Assembly: GCA_003241785.1 (NCBI GenBank)
Contig: QFPW01000002.1
Location: forward strand, 248,001 to 312,000
Source: Rhodovulum sulfidophilum
Lineage (GTDB): Bacteria; Pseudomonadota; Alphaproteobacteria; Rhodobacterales; Rhodobacteraceae
Reading direction: 5' to 3'
Length of the DNA stretch: 64,000 bases
A model generated the notes under the pieces. The model was not told the DNA's origin. It did not search any database and saw only the letters and a list, made by a program, of their open reading frames with translations. The number at the start of each line of letters is the position of its first letter. Position 1 is the stretch's first letter. Below are positions 8,677-16,769 of the stretch, one piece after another. A program made the translations under genes and the position numbers.

Positions 8677-9467
8677 CCGTGCATTTCATCGGCGCCGGCC
8701 CCGGCGCGCCCGACCTCATCACCCTGCGCGGCCGCGACCTGATCGCGGCCTCCCCGGTCTGCCTCTACGCCGGATCGCTGGTGCCCGCCGCGCTTCTCGC
8801 GCATTGCCCGGCGGGCGCGCGGATCGTGAACACCGCGCCGCTCGCGCTCGACGCGATCATCACCGAGATCGCGGAGGCGCATGGACGGGGCCTCGACGTC
8901 GCGCGGCTCCACTCCGGCGATCTCTCGGTCTGGTCGGCGATGGGCGAGCAGCTGCGGCGCCTGCGCGCGCTCGGCATTCCCTTCGACGTCACCCCCGGCG
9001 TTCCCGCCTTCGCCGCCGCCGCCGCCGCGCTCGGGGCGGAGCTGACCCTGCCCGGCGTGGCGCAATCGGTCGTGCTGACGCGCACCTCGGGCCGCGCCTC
9101 GGCGATGCCGCCGCGCGAGACGCTGGCGAATTTCGGCGCGACCGGGGCCACGCTCGCGGTGCATCTCTCGGTCCATGTCCTGCCCCGCGTCGTCGCGGAA
9201 CTGACGCCCCACTATGGCCCCGGCTGCGCGGCGGCGGTGGTCTGGCGCGCCTCCTGGCCCGACCAGCGCGTCGTGCGCGCCACGCTCGCGACGCTGGAGG
9301 CCGCGAGCGCGGGCGGGCCCGAGCGCACCGCGCTCATCCTCGTCGGCCCGGCGCTCGGCACGGAGGATTTCGCCGAGAGCGCGCTCTATTCCGAAGGCTA
9401 CGACCGCCGTTTCCGCCCGACCGGCGACGCGCCGCGCTTTCCCGAGACCGAAGACCCGCGCGCATGA
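8673..9467 (+). CDS. cobM: Precorrin-4 C11-methyltransferase
   Basis: SAM-dependent methylase that adds the C-11 methyl group to precorrin-4, giving precorrin-5. The 264-residue protein starts with the glycine loop MTVHFIGAGPGAPDLITLRG and has LHSGDLSVWSAMGEQ and VTPGVPAFAAAAAALG, all diagnostic of CobM/CbiF. The ATG overlaps the cobE stop (ATGA) and the gene ends overlapping cobB. It keeps normal operon coupling although the preceding gene end carries repeat DNA. Confidence 0.96.
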   Translation: MTVHFIGAGPGAPDLITLRGRDLIAASPVCLYAGSLVPAALLAHCPAGARIVNTAPLALDAIITEIAEAHGRGLDVARLHSGDLSVWSAMGEQLRRLRALGIPFDVTPGVPAFAAAAAALGAELTLPGVAQSVVLTRTSGRASAMPPRETLANFGATGATLAVHLSVHVLPRVVAELTPHYGPGCAAAVVWRASWPDQRVVRATLATLEAASAGGPERTALILVGPALGTEDFAESALYSEGYDRRFRPTGDAPRFPETEDPRA

Positions 9468-10786
9468 CCACGCGCATGACAACCCCGGGCCTGCTCATCG
9501 CCGCCCCCGCCTCCGGCAGCGGCAAGACCACGGTGGCACTCGGCCTCGCCCGCGCCCTGACCCGCGACGGGCTGCGCGTGCAGCCGTTCAAGAGCGGCCC
9601 CGACTATATCGACCCCGCCTTCCACGCGGCGGCGACCGGGCGGCCTTCGGTCAATCTCGACAGCTGGGCGATGGCGCCATCGCGCCTCGCCGGGCTCGCG
9701 GCGCGGGGCGCGGACGCCGATCTCGTGCTCGCCGAGGCCTCGATGGGGCTCTTCGACGGGGTGGCGACCGCGGGCGAGACCGGCACCGGCGCCTCGGCCG
9801 ATCTCGCGGCGCTGTTCGGCTGGCCGGTGGTGCTGGTGCTCGACATCTCGGGCCAGGCGCAATCGGCGGCGGCGACCGCGCTCGGCTTCGCGCGGTTCGA
9901 TCCCCGGATCAGGCTCGCCGGGGTGATCCTCAACAAGGTGGCGAGCCCGCGCCACGAGGCGCTGACCCGCGCCGGCATGGCCGCGGCCGGGATCGCCGTG
10001 CTCGGCGCGCTGCCGCGCGCGCCCCGGCTAACGCTGCCCGAGCGCCATCTCGGGCTGGTGCAGGCCGGCGAGACGGCGGATCTGGAGGCCCGGCTCGACG
10101 CGCTCGCCGATTTCCTCGCCGCCCATGCCGACCTCGCGGCGATCCACGCCGCGGCGGCGGGGACGCCGCTGACGGCCGCCGCGCCCGCCACGCCGCCGCC
10201 GGGCCAGCGGATCGCGCTGGCGCGCGACGCGGCCTTCACCTTCACCTATCCGCATCTCCTGCAGGGCTGGCGCGCCGCCGGAGCCGAGATCCTGCCCTTC
10301 TCGCCGCTCGCGAACGAGGCGCCGCCGGAAGACGCGGACGCCTGCTGGCTGCCCGGCGGCTATCCCGAGCTTCACGCCGACGCGCTCGCCGCCGCCGAGG
10401 GATTCCAGGCCGGGCTCCGGCGTTTCGCCGAGACCCGCCCGGTGCATGGCGAATGCGGCGGTTACATGGCGATGGGGGCGGCGCTGGTCGACGCCGAAGG
10501 CCGGACGCACCGCATGGCGGGGCTGCTCGGCCTCGTGAGCTCCTTCGCCAAGCGGCGGATGCATCTCGGCTACCGGCTCGCGACGCTCGCGCGCCCGGTC
10601 CCCGGCCATGGCCTCGGCGCCCGCCTGCGCGGGCACGAGTTCCACTACGCGAGCGTCGTCGAACAGCCCGACCCGCCGCTGGCCGCGGTCACCGACGCCG
10701 GTGGCGCGGCCGTCGCGGAGACCGGCTCGGCGCGCGGACGCGCGACGGGGACCTTCTTCCATCTGATCGCGGAGGCGGAAACGTGA
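9464..10786 (+). CDS. cobB: Hydrogenobyrinic acid a,c-diamide synthase
   Basis: ATP- and glutamine-dependent amidase that amidates the a and c acetate side chains of hydrogenobyrinic acid, preparing the substrate for CobNST. The N-terminal domain has the P-loop APASGSGKTTVALGLARAL (residues about 9-27) and the conserved PFKSGPDYIDP block. The C-terminal class I glutaminase-like domain has the nucleophile region VHGECGGYMAMG (residues about 327-338) and GHEFHYAS. Length is 440 residues. The start at 9464 overlaps the cobM stop; a second ATG at 9476 is possible. Confidence 0.95.
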   Translation: MTTRMTTPGLLIAAPASGSGKTTVALGLARALTRDGLRVQPFKSGPDYIDPAFHAAATGRPSVNLDSWAMAPSRLAGLAARGADADLVLAEASMGLFDGVATAGETGTGASADLAALFGWPVVLVLDISGQAQSAAATALGFARFDPRIRLAGVILNKVASPRHEALTRAGMAAAGIAVLGALPRAPRLTLPERHLGLVQAGETADLEARLDALADFLAAHADLAAIHAAAAGTPLTAAAPATPPPGQRIALARDAAFTFTYPHLLQGWRAAGAEILPFSPLANEAPPEDADACWLPGGYPELHADALAAAEGFQAGLRRFAETRPVHGECGGYMAMGAALVDAEGRTHRMAGLLGLVSSFAKRRMHLGYRLATLARPVPGHGLGARLRGHEFHYASVVEQPDPPLAAVTDAGGAAVAETGSARGRATGTFFHLIAEAET

Positions 10787-10805
10787 GCGGCTTTTCCACC
10801 GCCGC

Positions 10806-10888
10806 CCCAGGCTTGACCCGGGGCCTCGACGCCCGGGCGTGGCGCGGGCTCGCCGGCGTCGAGGTCCCGGCTCAGGGCCGGGACTGCG
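10806..10888. repeat. Palindromic repeat between cobB and cobA
   Basis: A copy of the interspersed family, with arms CCAGGCTTGACCCGGGG and GAGGTCCCGGCTCAGGGCC. It lies in a 130-base gap in an operon whose other same-strand junctions overlap. The flanks carry near-identical sequence: GTGAGCGGCTT at 10783 and GTGACCGGCTT at 10917, the latter being the cobA start. Confidence 0.75.
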
Positions 10889-10916
10889 TGGCACCTATGA
10901 TCAGCGGGGCGCGCGC

Positions 10917-11666
10917 GTGACCGGCTTCGTCTCCTTCGTCTCCTCGGGTCCCGGCGATCCAGAACTGCTGACGCTCCGCGCGGTGAAACGGCTCGGCGAG
11001 GCGGACGCGATCCTGTTCGACGACCTCTCCGCCGGTCCGATCCTCGCCCATGCCCGGGCGGACGCCGATCTCGTCGGCGTCGGCAAGCGCGCCGGGCGGC
11101 CCTCGCCGAAGCAGGACCACGTCAGCCGGCTTCTCGTCGATTACGCCGCCACGGGAGCACGGGTGGTCCGGCTCAAATCCGGCGATTCCGGGATCTTCGG
11201 CCGGCTCGAGGAGGAGCTGACCGCGCTCCGCGCCGCCGGGATCCGCTACGAGATCGTGCCCGGCGTGCCCTCCGCCTGCGCCGCCGCCGCCGCCGCCGGG
11301 ATTCCGCTGACCCGCCGCCTGACCGCGCGGCGGGTGCAGTTCGTCACCGGCCACGACACGACCGGCGGCCTGCCGCCTGATCTCGACCTCGCGGCGCTCG
11401 CCGATCCCGGGGCGACCACCGTGCTGCACATGGGCCGGCGCACCTTCGCCGCCCTCGCCGGGCGGCTGATCGCCGCGGGGCTGCCGCCCGACACGCCCGC
11501 GCTGCTCGCCGAGGCTGTCTCGACGCCGGGGCAGCGCCTCGTCCGGGGCACGGTCGCGGCGCTCGCCGCCGAGCTCGCGGCGCCGCCCCAAGGACCCGCG
11601 CCCGCGACGCTGATCCTCTACGGCCCGCTCGCCGAGGGCGACGCGCCCGGAGACCCCGATGCCTGA
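10917..11666 (+). CDS. cobA: Uroporphyrinogen-III C-methyltransferase
   Basis: SUMT methylates C-2 and C-7 of uroporphyrinogen III to give precorrin-2, the entry to cobalamin (and siroheme). It has 249 residues with SSGPGDPELLTLRAVKRL at the N-terminus and the SUMT block RLKSGDSGIFGRLEEE; this differs from the commoner LKGGDPFIFGRG, so a lineage variant is likely. VPSACAAAAAAGIPLT follows. The GTG at 10917 is chosen as the point where family similarity begins. The frame continues upstream into repeat DNA without likeness to the family. The 3' end overlaps cobF by 8 bases. Confidence 0.92.
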   Translation: MTGFVSFVSSGPGDPELLTLRAVKRLGEADAILFDDLSAGPILAHARADADLVGVGKRAGRPSPKQDHVSRLLVDYAATGARVVRLKSGDSGIFGRLEEELTALRAAGIRYEIVPGVPSACAAAAAAGIPLTRRLTARRVQFVTGHDTTGGLPPDLDLAALADPGATTVLHMGRRTFAALAGRLIAAGLPPDTPALLAEAVSTPGQRLVRGTVAALAAELAAPPQGPAPATLILYGPLAEGDAPGDPDA

Positions 11667-12411
11667 GCTCTTCCTGATCGGCATCGGCTCCGGGAACCCC
11701 GAGCACCTGACCCTCGCCGCGATCCGGCGGCTGCGCGAGGCCGACCTCATCCTGATCCCGCGCAAGGGCGCCGAGAAGGCCGACCTCGCCGAGCTCCGCC
11801 GCGCGATCCGCGCCGAGCACGCGCCCGACACGCCCAGCGCCGAATTCGACCTGCCACGCCGCGACGCCGCCCGGGCCGACTACCGCGAAGGCGTCGACGC
11901 CTGGCACGCCGAGATCGCCGGGGCCTGGCGCGCGGCGCTCGCGGCGCATCCCGGGGCGCGCAAGGTGGCGCTGCTGGTCTGGGGGGATCCCTCGCTCTAC
12001 GATTCCACGCTCCGGATCGCCCGGCTCGCGGGCCGGTTCGAGATCACCGTCGTCCCCGGCCTGACCGCGCCGCAGCTTCTGACCGCCGCGCATGGCATCC
12101 CGCTCAATGCGATCGGCGCGCCGGTGCTCCTCACCACCGGCCGGCGGCTGCGCGACGAGGGCTGGCCCGAAGCGGCGCCCGACACCGCCGTTGTGATGCT
12201 CGACGGCGACTGCGCCTTCCAGCACCTTGATCCGGAAGGGATCTCGATCTGGTGGGGGGCGTTCCTCGGCATGCCGGAGCAGATCCTGCGCGCCGGCCCG
12301 CTCGCCACCACCGGCCCCGATATCGTCGCCGCGCGGGCCGAGGCGCGGGCGCGGCACGGCTGGATCATGGATACCTACATCCTGCGCCGGGGCGCCGACC
12401 GGGAGGCGTGA
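11659..12411 (+). CDS. cobF: Precorrin-6A synthase (deacetylating)
   Basis: SAM-dependent enzyme of the aerobic pathway that methylates C-1 of precorrin-5 and releases acetate, giving precorrin-6A. The 250 residues carry the glycine loop LIGIGSGNPEHLTLAAI, followed by ADLILIPRKG and WGDPSLYDSTLRI. CobF is specific to the oxygen-dependent route, so with CobG it confirms aerobic synthesis. It is the last gene of the operon in the window; a long inverted repeat that could end transcription follows 14 bases later. Confidence 0.95.
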   Translation: MPELFLIGIGSGNPEHLTLAAIRRLREADLILIPRKGAEKADLAELRRAIRAEHAPDTPSAEFDLPRRDAARADYREGVDAWHAEIAGAWRAALAAHPGARKVALLVWGDPSLYDSTLRIARLAGRFEITVVPGLTAPQLLTAAHGIPLNAIGAPVLLTTGRRLRDEGWPEAAPDTAVVMLDGDCAFQHLDPEGISIWWGAFLGMPEQILRAGPLATTGPDIVAARAEARARHGWIMDTYILRRGADREA

Positions 12412-12425
12412 GCCGGGCGCGCCCC

Positions 12426-12495
12426 GAACGGTAGGGCGGACCTCGGTCCGCCATCCCCGCGCCGGAGCGGCGGACTGAGGTCCGCCCTACCGTTC
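12426..12495. repeat. Long near-perfect inverted repeat between cobF and the SDR gene
   Basis: Arms of 27 bases (12426-12452 and 12469-12495) pair with one mismatch around a 16-base loop; the core is GTAGGGCGGACCTCGGTCC and its complement. It is different in sequence from the cobN-type repeat. It lies between convergent genes and could form a bidirectional terminator hairpin. The right arm encodes the last codons and the TAG stop of the SDR gene. Confidence 0.85.
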
Positions 12496-13272
12496 CGACG
12501 CCCAGACCGCCTGCGAGAAGAGCCCGCCATCGACGCCGAGCGTCTGGCCGCTCACGAAGCGCGCGGCGGGCGAGGCGAGCCAGACCACCGCCTCCGCGAC
12601 GTCCTCGGGCGTGCCGACCCGGCGCATCGGCGTCAGCGCGCCCCAGGCCGCGCCGTAATCCGCCGCCTCGGCCGCCGTCCGCTCGGTCGCGATCGCGCCC
12701 GGGGCGACGCAGTTTACGGTGATCCCGCGCGGCCCGAGCTCCAGCGCCGCCGCCTTGGTGAACTGCTCCACGCCGCCCTTCGAGGCGGTGTAGGAGACGA
12801 GCGAGGGGAAGGCGAGCTTGTTGCAGCCCGAGCCGATGTTGACGACCGTCCCGCCCTTTCCCGCCGCGACCAGCCGGCGGGCGAAGCGCGCGGTCATGTA
12901 GAAGGCGCCCGAGAGATTGACCCGGATCACCCGGTCCCAGTCGGCGTCCTCGTGGTCGAGCAGGCTCGACCAGACCTGGGTCCCGGCGTTGTTGACGAGG
13001 ATCTCCGCCGGCCGGCCGAACCGGGCGTCGACCATCGCGAAGATCGCCTCCGCCCCGGCCGGGTCGCCGACGTCGGCGCGGATTCCGTGGCAGGTCGCGC
13101 CCTCGGACGCCGCCAGCGCCTCGGTCGCCGCCGCCTCCGCCTCGGGGTCGGGGTCGAGATGGCAGAAGGCGATGTCGCAACCCGCCCGTGCCAGTGCGCC
13201 CACCAGCGCCTTCCCGATGCCGATCCCGCCGCCCGTCACCAGTGCGAGCCGCCGCTCCGCTTCGCCGCCCAT
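12487..13272 (-). CDS. SDR-family oxidoreductase
   Basis: Classical short-chain dehydrogenase/reductase of 261 residues; the substrate is not evident. It has the NAD(P) loop TGGGIGIGKAL near the N-terminus, the NNAG motif, a Ser in NIGSGCNKLAF, and the catalytic YTASK, so the usual tetrad is complete. The C-terminal GQTLGVDGG is typical. The ATG at 13272 has a strong Shine-Dalgarno (GGGAGGAG). It is divergent from ugpB and may be a sugar- or polyol-type dehydrogenase linked to that transporter (inference). The stop codon comes from the adjacent inverted repeat. Confidence 0.88.
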   Translation of the reverse strand: MGGEAERRLALVTGGGIGIGKALVGALARAGCDIAFCHLDPDPEAEAAATEALAASEGATCHGIRADVGDPAGAEAIFAMVDARFGRPAEILVNNAGTQVWSSLLDHEDADWDRVIRVNLSGAFYMTARFARRLVAAGKGGTVVNIGSGCNKLAFPSLVSYTASKGGVEQFTKAAALELGPRGITVNCVAPGAIATERTAAEAADYGAAWGALTPMRRVGTPEDVAEAVVWLASPAARFVSGQTLGVDGGLFSQAVWASER

Positions 13273-13367
13273 ATGCTCCTCCCGGGGGTTTTTCCCTTCA
13301 TAACCCGCGAGGGGTTGCGGCGAAGCGGGAAAAAACGGAGCATCGGCTGGGTGGACGGCCGTCGTCG

Positions 13368-13416
13368 AACGGTTACATGACCACGCTATCCGGCGACAGA
13401 CCGGAGTTGAACCGTT
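13368..13416. promoter_or_regulatory. Possible operator half-sites in the SDR-ugpB divergent promoter
   Basis: AACGGTT at 13368-13374 and its exact complement AACCGTT at 13410-13416 are spaced 35 bases apart in the 156-base divergent region. This could be a looped or two-site operator for ugpB. No regulator gene is adjacent and short arms can occur by chance, so this is tentative. Confidence 0.25.
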
Positions 13417-13428
13417 AGGGAGAACACC

Positions 13429-14736
13429 ATGTACCGAGGCCCGATCCTCGCCTCGGCGCTCGCGCTGAGCGCGGCCGCCGCGATTTCCGCCGAAGCCAAG
13501 ACGCAGGTCAGCTGGTGGCACGCCATGACCGGCGCCAACGCCGAGGTCGTCACCAAGATCGCCACCGACTTCAACGCGTCGCAGGACGCCTACGAGGTCG
13601 TGCCGGTGTTCAAGGGCACCTATCCCGAGACGCTGAACGCCGGCATCGCCGCCTTCCGCGCCGGCCAGGCGCCCGACATCATGCAGGTCTTCGACGTCGG
13701 CACCGGCGTGATGATGGCCGCCGAGGGCGCGATCAAGCCGGTCGCCGAGGTGCTGACCGAGGCGGGGATGACCTTCGACAAGAGCCAGTACCTGCCGGGC
13801 ATCGTCTCCTATTACTCGAAGCCCGACGGCACGATGCTGAGCTTCCCCTACAACTCCTCCTCGCCGATCCTCTACTACAACAAGGACATCTTCACGAAGG
13901 CCGGGCTTGATCCGGACACGCCGCCCAGGACCTGGAACGAGGTCTGGGACGCGGCGAAGGCGATCAAGGCCTCGGGCGCCGCGCCCTGCGGCTATACCTC
14001 GACCTGGCTGACCTGGATCCATCTCGAGAACTTCGCCGCCTGGAACAACGTGCCCTACGGCACAAACGAGAACGGCCTCGCCGGCGGCGACGTGACGCTC
14101 GAGATCAACGCGCCGATCTACGTGAACCATTTCCAGGCCATCGCCGATCTCGCCAAGGACGGCACGTTCAAATACGGCGGCCGCACCTCGGAGGCGAAGC
14201 AGATCTTCCTCGCCGGCGAATGCGGCATCTTCACCGAGAGCTCGGGCGGGCTCGGCGACATCATCAAGTCCGGGATGAACTACGGCATCGGCCAGCTGCC
14301 CTATGACAGCGACGCCGCCGGCGCGCCGCAGAACACGATCCCGGGCGGCGCGAGCCTCTGGGTCTTTGGCGGCAAGTCGGACGAGACCTACAAGGGCGTC
14401 GCGGCCTTCTTCGAGTACCTGTCGCGGACCCCGGTCCAGGAATACCTGCACCAGACCTCGGGCTATCTGCCGGTGACGATGGCGGCCTACGAGGCGACCA
14501 AGGAATCGGGCTTCTACGAGAAGAACCCCGGCCGCGAGACGCCGATCCTACAGATGATGGGCAAGGCGCCGACCGAGAATTCCAAGGGCGTCCGGCTCGG
14601 CAACCTGCCGCAGGTCCGCGACATCCAGAACGAGGAATTCGAGAAGATGCTCGCGGGCCAGCAGACCGCGCGGCAGGCGCTCGACAACGCCGTCGAGCGC
14701 GGCAACGCGGCGATCAGCGCCACGCTCGGGCAGTAA
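13429..14736 (+). CDS. ugpB: sn-Glycerol-3-phosphate ABC transporter, periplasmic binding protein
   Basis: Secreted solute-binding protein of 435 residues, family 1, closest in pattern to UgpB. After a signal peptide (cut probably after ISAEA, residue about 24) comes VSWWHAMTGANAEVV, then FKGTYPETLNAGIAAFRAG and APDIMQVFDVGTGVMMAAEG. All align by eye with the UgpB ligand-binding region. GGASLWVF and the SGYLPVT block support the same call. A Shine-Dalgarno AGGGAG precedes the ATG. It is the first gene of ugpBAEC, but repeat-rich DNA separates it from ugpA. Confidence 0.9.
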   Translation: MYRGPILASALALSAAAAISAEAKTQVSWWHAMTGANAEVVTKIATDFNASQDAYEVVPVFKGTYPETLNAGIAAFRAGQAPDIMQVFDVGTGVMMAAEGAIKPVAEVLTEAGMTFDKSQYLPGIVSYYSKPDGTMLSFPYNSSSPILYYNKDIFTKAGLDPDTPPRTWNEVWDAAKAIKASGAAPCGYTSTWLTWIHLENFAAWNNVPYGTNENGLAGGDVTLEINAPIYVNHFQAIADLAKDGTFKYGGRTSEAKQIFLAGECGIFTESSGGLGDIIKSGMNYGIGQLPYDSDAAGAPQNTIPGGASLWVFGGKSDETYKGVAAFFEYLSRTPVQEYLHQTSGYLPVTMAAYEATKESGFYEKNPGRETPILQMMGKAPTENSKGVRLGNLPQVRDIQNEEFEKMLAGQQTARQALDNAVERGNAAISATLGQ

Positions 14737-14755
14737 CGGGCGAGCGCGGGATTTC

Positions 14756-14985
14756 GGGGGCGCGGAGCTCCGGTCTCGAGGCCCCGGGTCGAGCCCGGGG
14801 CAGCGGGGAGAGGCCGGCGCCGAAGCACAAGCGGCGCCGCGTCCGGCGCGCTCCCCCGACCCGCCTCGCGACGCTGTCCCGGGCCTGACCCGGGACCTCG
14901 ACGCCCGACGCTGGACCAACCCCCCGGGGAGGCGCGGCGCCCCCGCTTCGGGGCCCCGGGCCGAGCCTGGGGCGCGGCGAACAAA
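14756..14985. repeat. Two palindromic repeat copies between ugpB and ugpA
   Basis: The 295-base ugpB-ugpA gap contains no gene but holds arms of the interspersed family: GGCCCCGGGTCGAGCCCGGG near 14780, TCCCGGGCCTGACCCGGGA near 14877, and a degenerate arm GGGGCCCCGGGCCGAGCCTGG near 14950 (shown over 20 bases of core). Stable hairpins here could lower expression of the membrane components relative to the abundant binding protein. Confidence 0.75.
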
Positions 14986-15031
14986 CGACGCGCCGAAGCC
15001 GCCCACCAGAGGAAGGAGACCACCGACCGCC

Positions 15032-15913
15032 ATGACCCGCGCGACCTTCCCGCACCGCTTCCTGCCCTATCTCCTGGTGGCGCCGCAGCTCGCGATCAGC
15101 CTCGTCTTCTTCTACTGGCCCGCCGCCCAGGCGCTCAGGCAATCGACCCAGCGCGAGGATCCGTTCGGCCTCAGGACGCAATTCGTCGGCCTCGCCAATT
15201 TCCGCGCCGTGCTGTCCGACCCGGCCTATGTCAATTCGCTCAAGGTCACGGCGGTCTTCTCGTTCTGGACCGCGTTCCTCTCGATGGCGATCGCGCTTTT
15301 GCTCGCGACCCAGGCGGAGAAGCTGATCCGGGGCAAGGGCCTCTACCGCACGCTGCTGATCTGGCCCTACGCGGTCGCGACGGCGATCGCCGGCATGCTC
15401 TGGCTGTTCCTGTTCAACCCCAGCTTCGGCACGCTCGCCTGGCCGCTGCGCCAGCTCGGGATCAGCTGGGACCCGCTCCTCAGAGGTGACCAGGCGATGG
15501 CGCTCGTCGTCGGCGCGGCGATCTGGAAGCAGATCAGCTACAATTTCCTCTTCTTCGTCGCCGGCCTGCAGGCGATCCCGAAATCCCTGCTCGAGGCGGC
15601 GGCGATCGACGGCGCGGGCTCGGCGCGGCGGTTCTGGACCATCACCTTCCCGCTCCTCGCGCCGACGACCTTCTTCCTGCTCGTCGTCAACACCGTCTAC
15701 GCGCTCTTCGACACGTTCGGCATCATCCACGCGGTGACCGGCGGCGGCCCGGGCAAGGCGACCGAAACGCTGGTCTACAAGGTCTACAACGACGGCTTCG
15801 TGAACCTGCAGCTCGGCTCCTCGGCGGCGCAGTCGGTGATCCTGATGGGCCTCGTCATCGCGCTGACCGCGATCCAGTTCCGCTACATCGAACGGAGGGT
15901 GCATTATGGCTGA
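15032..15913 (+). CDS. ugpA: sn-Glycerol-3-phosphate ABC transporter permease
   Basis: Inner-membrane permease of 293 residues with about six transmembrane helices, MalF/UgpA type. The ABC-permease EAA loop is AIPKSLLEAAAIDGAGSARR (residues about 183-202), which docks to the ATPase UgpC. The C-terminal ESIERR-like basic end, FRYIERRVHYG, is typical of UgpA. It overlaps ugpE by 8 bases, so the two permeases are coupled. Confidence 0.9.
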   Translation: MTRATFPHRFLPYLLVAPQLAISLVFFYWPAAQALRQSTQREDPFGLRTQFVGLANFRAVLSDPAYVNSLKVTAVFSFWTAFLSMAIALLLATQAEKLIRGKGLYRTLLIWPYAVATAIAGMLWLFLFNPSFGTLAWPLRQLGISWDPLLRGDQAMALVVGAAIWKQISYNFLFFVAGLQAIPKSLLEAAAIDGAGSARRFWTITFPLLAPTTFFLLVVNTVYALFDTFGIIHAVTGGGPGKATETLVYKVYNDGFVNLQLGSSAAQSVILMGLVIALTAIQFRYIERRVHYG

Positions 15914-16769
15914 GCCCGCGCTGGTCGGCGCCAGCCGCTCCGGCCAGTGGATCGCCCATCTCGTGCTGGTGATCGGCGTCATCGCCGTCGCCTTCCCGAT
16001 CTACTACGTCTTCGTCGCCTCGACGCATTCGATCCAGACCATCCTGCGCCCGCCGCTCCCGATGCTGCCGGGCGGCGAGGCGGTGGCGAACTACCGCGAG
16101 GCGCTCGGCGGCGGGATCAACCGGATCGGCGGGGTCAGCGTCGGGCGGCTGCTCCTCAACACCACGATCGTCGCGGTGGCGATCGCCGTCGGCAAGATCG
16201 CAATCTCGATCACGACCGCCTATGCGATCGTCTTCTTCCGCTTCCCGCTGCGGATGGTGTTCTTCTGGCTGATCTTCATCACGCTGATGCTGCCCGTCGA
16301 GGTGCGGATCCTGCCGACCTACAAGGTGATGGTCGACCTTCGCCTCATCGACACCTACGCCGGGCTGATCCTGCCCCTGATCGCCTCGGCGACCGCGACG
16401 CTCCTGTTCCGGCAGTTCTTCATGACGATCCCGAACGAGCTTCTGGAGGCCGCGCGGGTCGACGGCGCCGGGCCCTGGCGGTTCTTCAAGGACATCCTGC
16501 TGCCGCTCTCCGCGACCAATATCGCGGCGCTATTCGTGATCACCTTCATCTACGGCTGGACCCAATACCTCTGGCCGCTGCTGGTGACCAATTCCAGCTC
16601 GATGAACACGATCATCATCGCGCTCCGCAAGATGATCTCCTTCGCGGACGCCGACACCCCCTGGAACCTCGTCATGGTGACCTGCGTCCTCGCCATCCTG
16701 CCGCCGATCCTGATCGTCGTCCTGATGCAGCGCTGGTTCGTCAAAGGCCTGGTGGAGACCGAGAAATAA
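15906..16769 (+). CDS. ugpE: sn-Glycerol-3-phosphate ABC transporter permease
   Basis: Second permease of the heterodimeric pore, 287 residues with about six transmembrane segments. The EAA loop is NELLEAARVDGAGPWRFFKD (residues about 178-197). A Shine-Dalgarno GGAGG lies within the end of ugpA. The TAA stop shares its last base with the ugpC ATG. With ugpA and ugpC it forms the membrane complex served by UgpB. Confidence 0.9.
   Translation: MAEPALVGASRSGQWIAHLVLVIGVIAVAFPIYYVFVASTHSIQTILRPPLPMLPGGEAVANYREALGGGINRIGGVSVGRLLLNTTIVAVAIAVGKIAISITTAYAIVFFRFPLRMVFFWLIFITLMLPVEVRILPTYKVMVDLRLIDTYAGLILPLIASATATLLFRQFFMTIPNELLEAARVDGAGPWRFFKDILLPLSATNIAALFVITFIYGWTQYLWPLLVTNSSSMNTIIIALRKMISFADADTPWNLVMVTCVLAILPPILIVVLMQRWFVKGLVETEK

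Noticed and set aside
1..12411. Cobalamin riboswitch controlling the cob operon
   Set aside because: The operon start lies outside the window, and no B12-box-like leader was found in the cobB-cobA gap, which is filled by repeat DNA.
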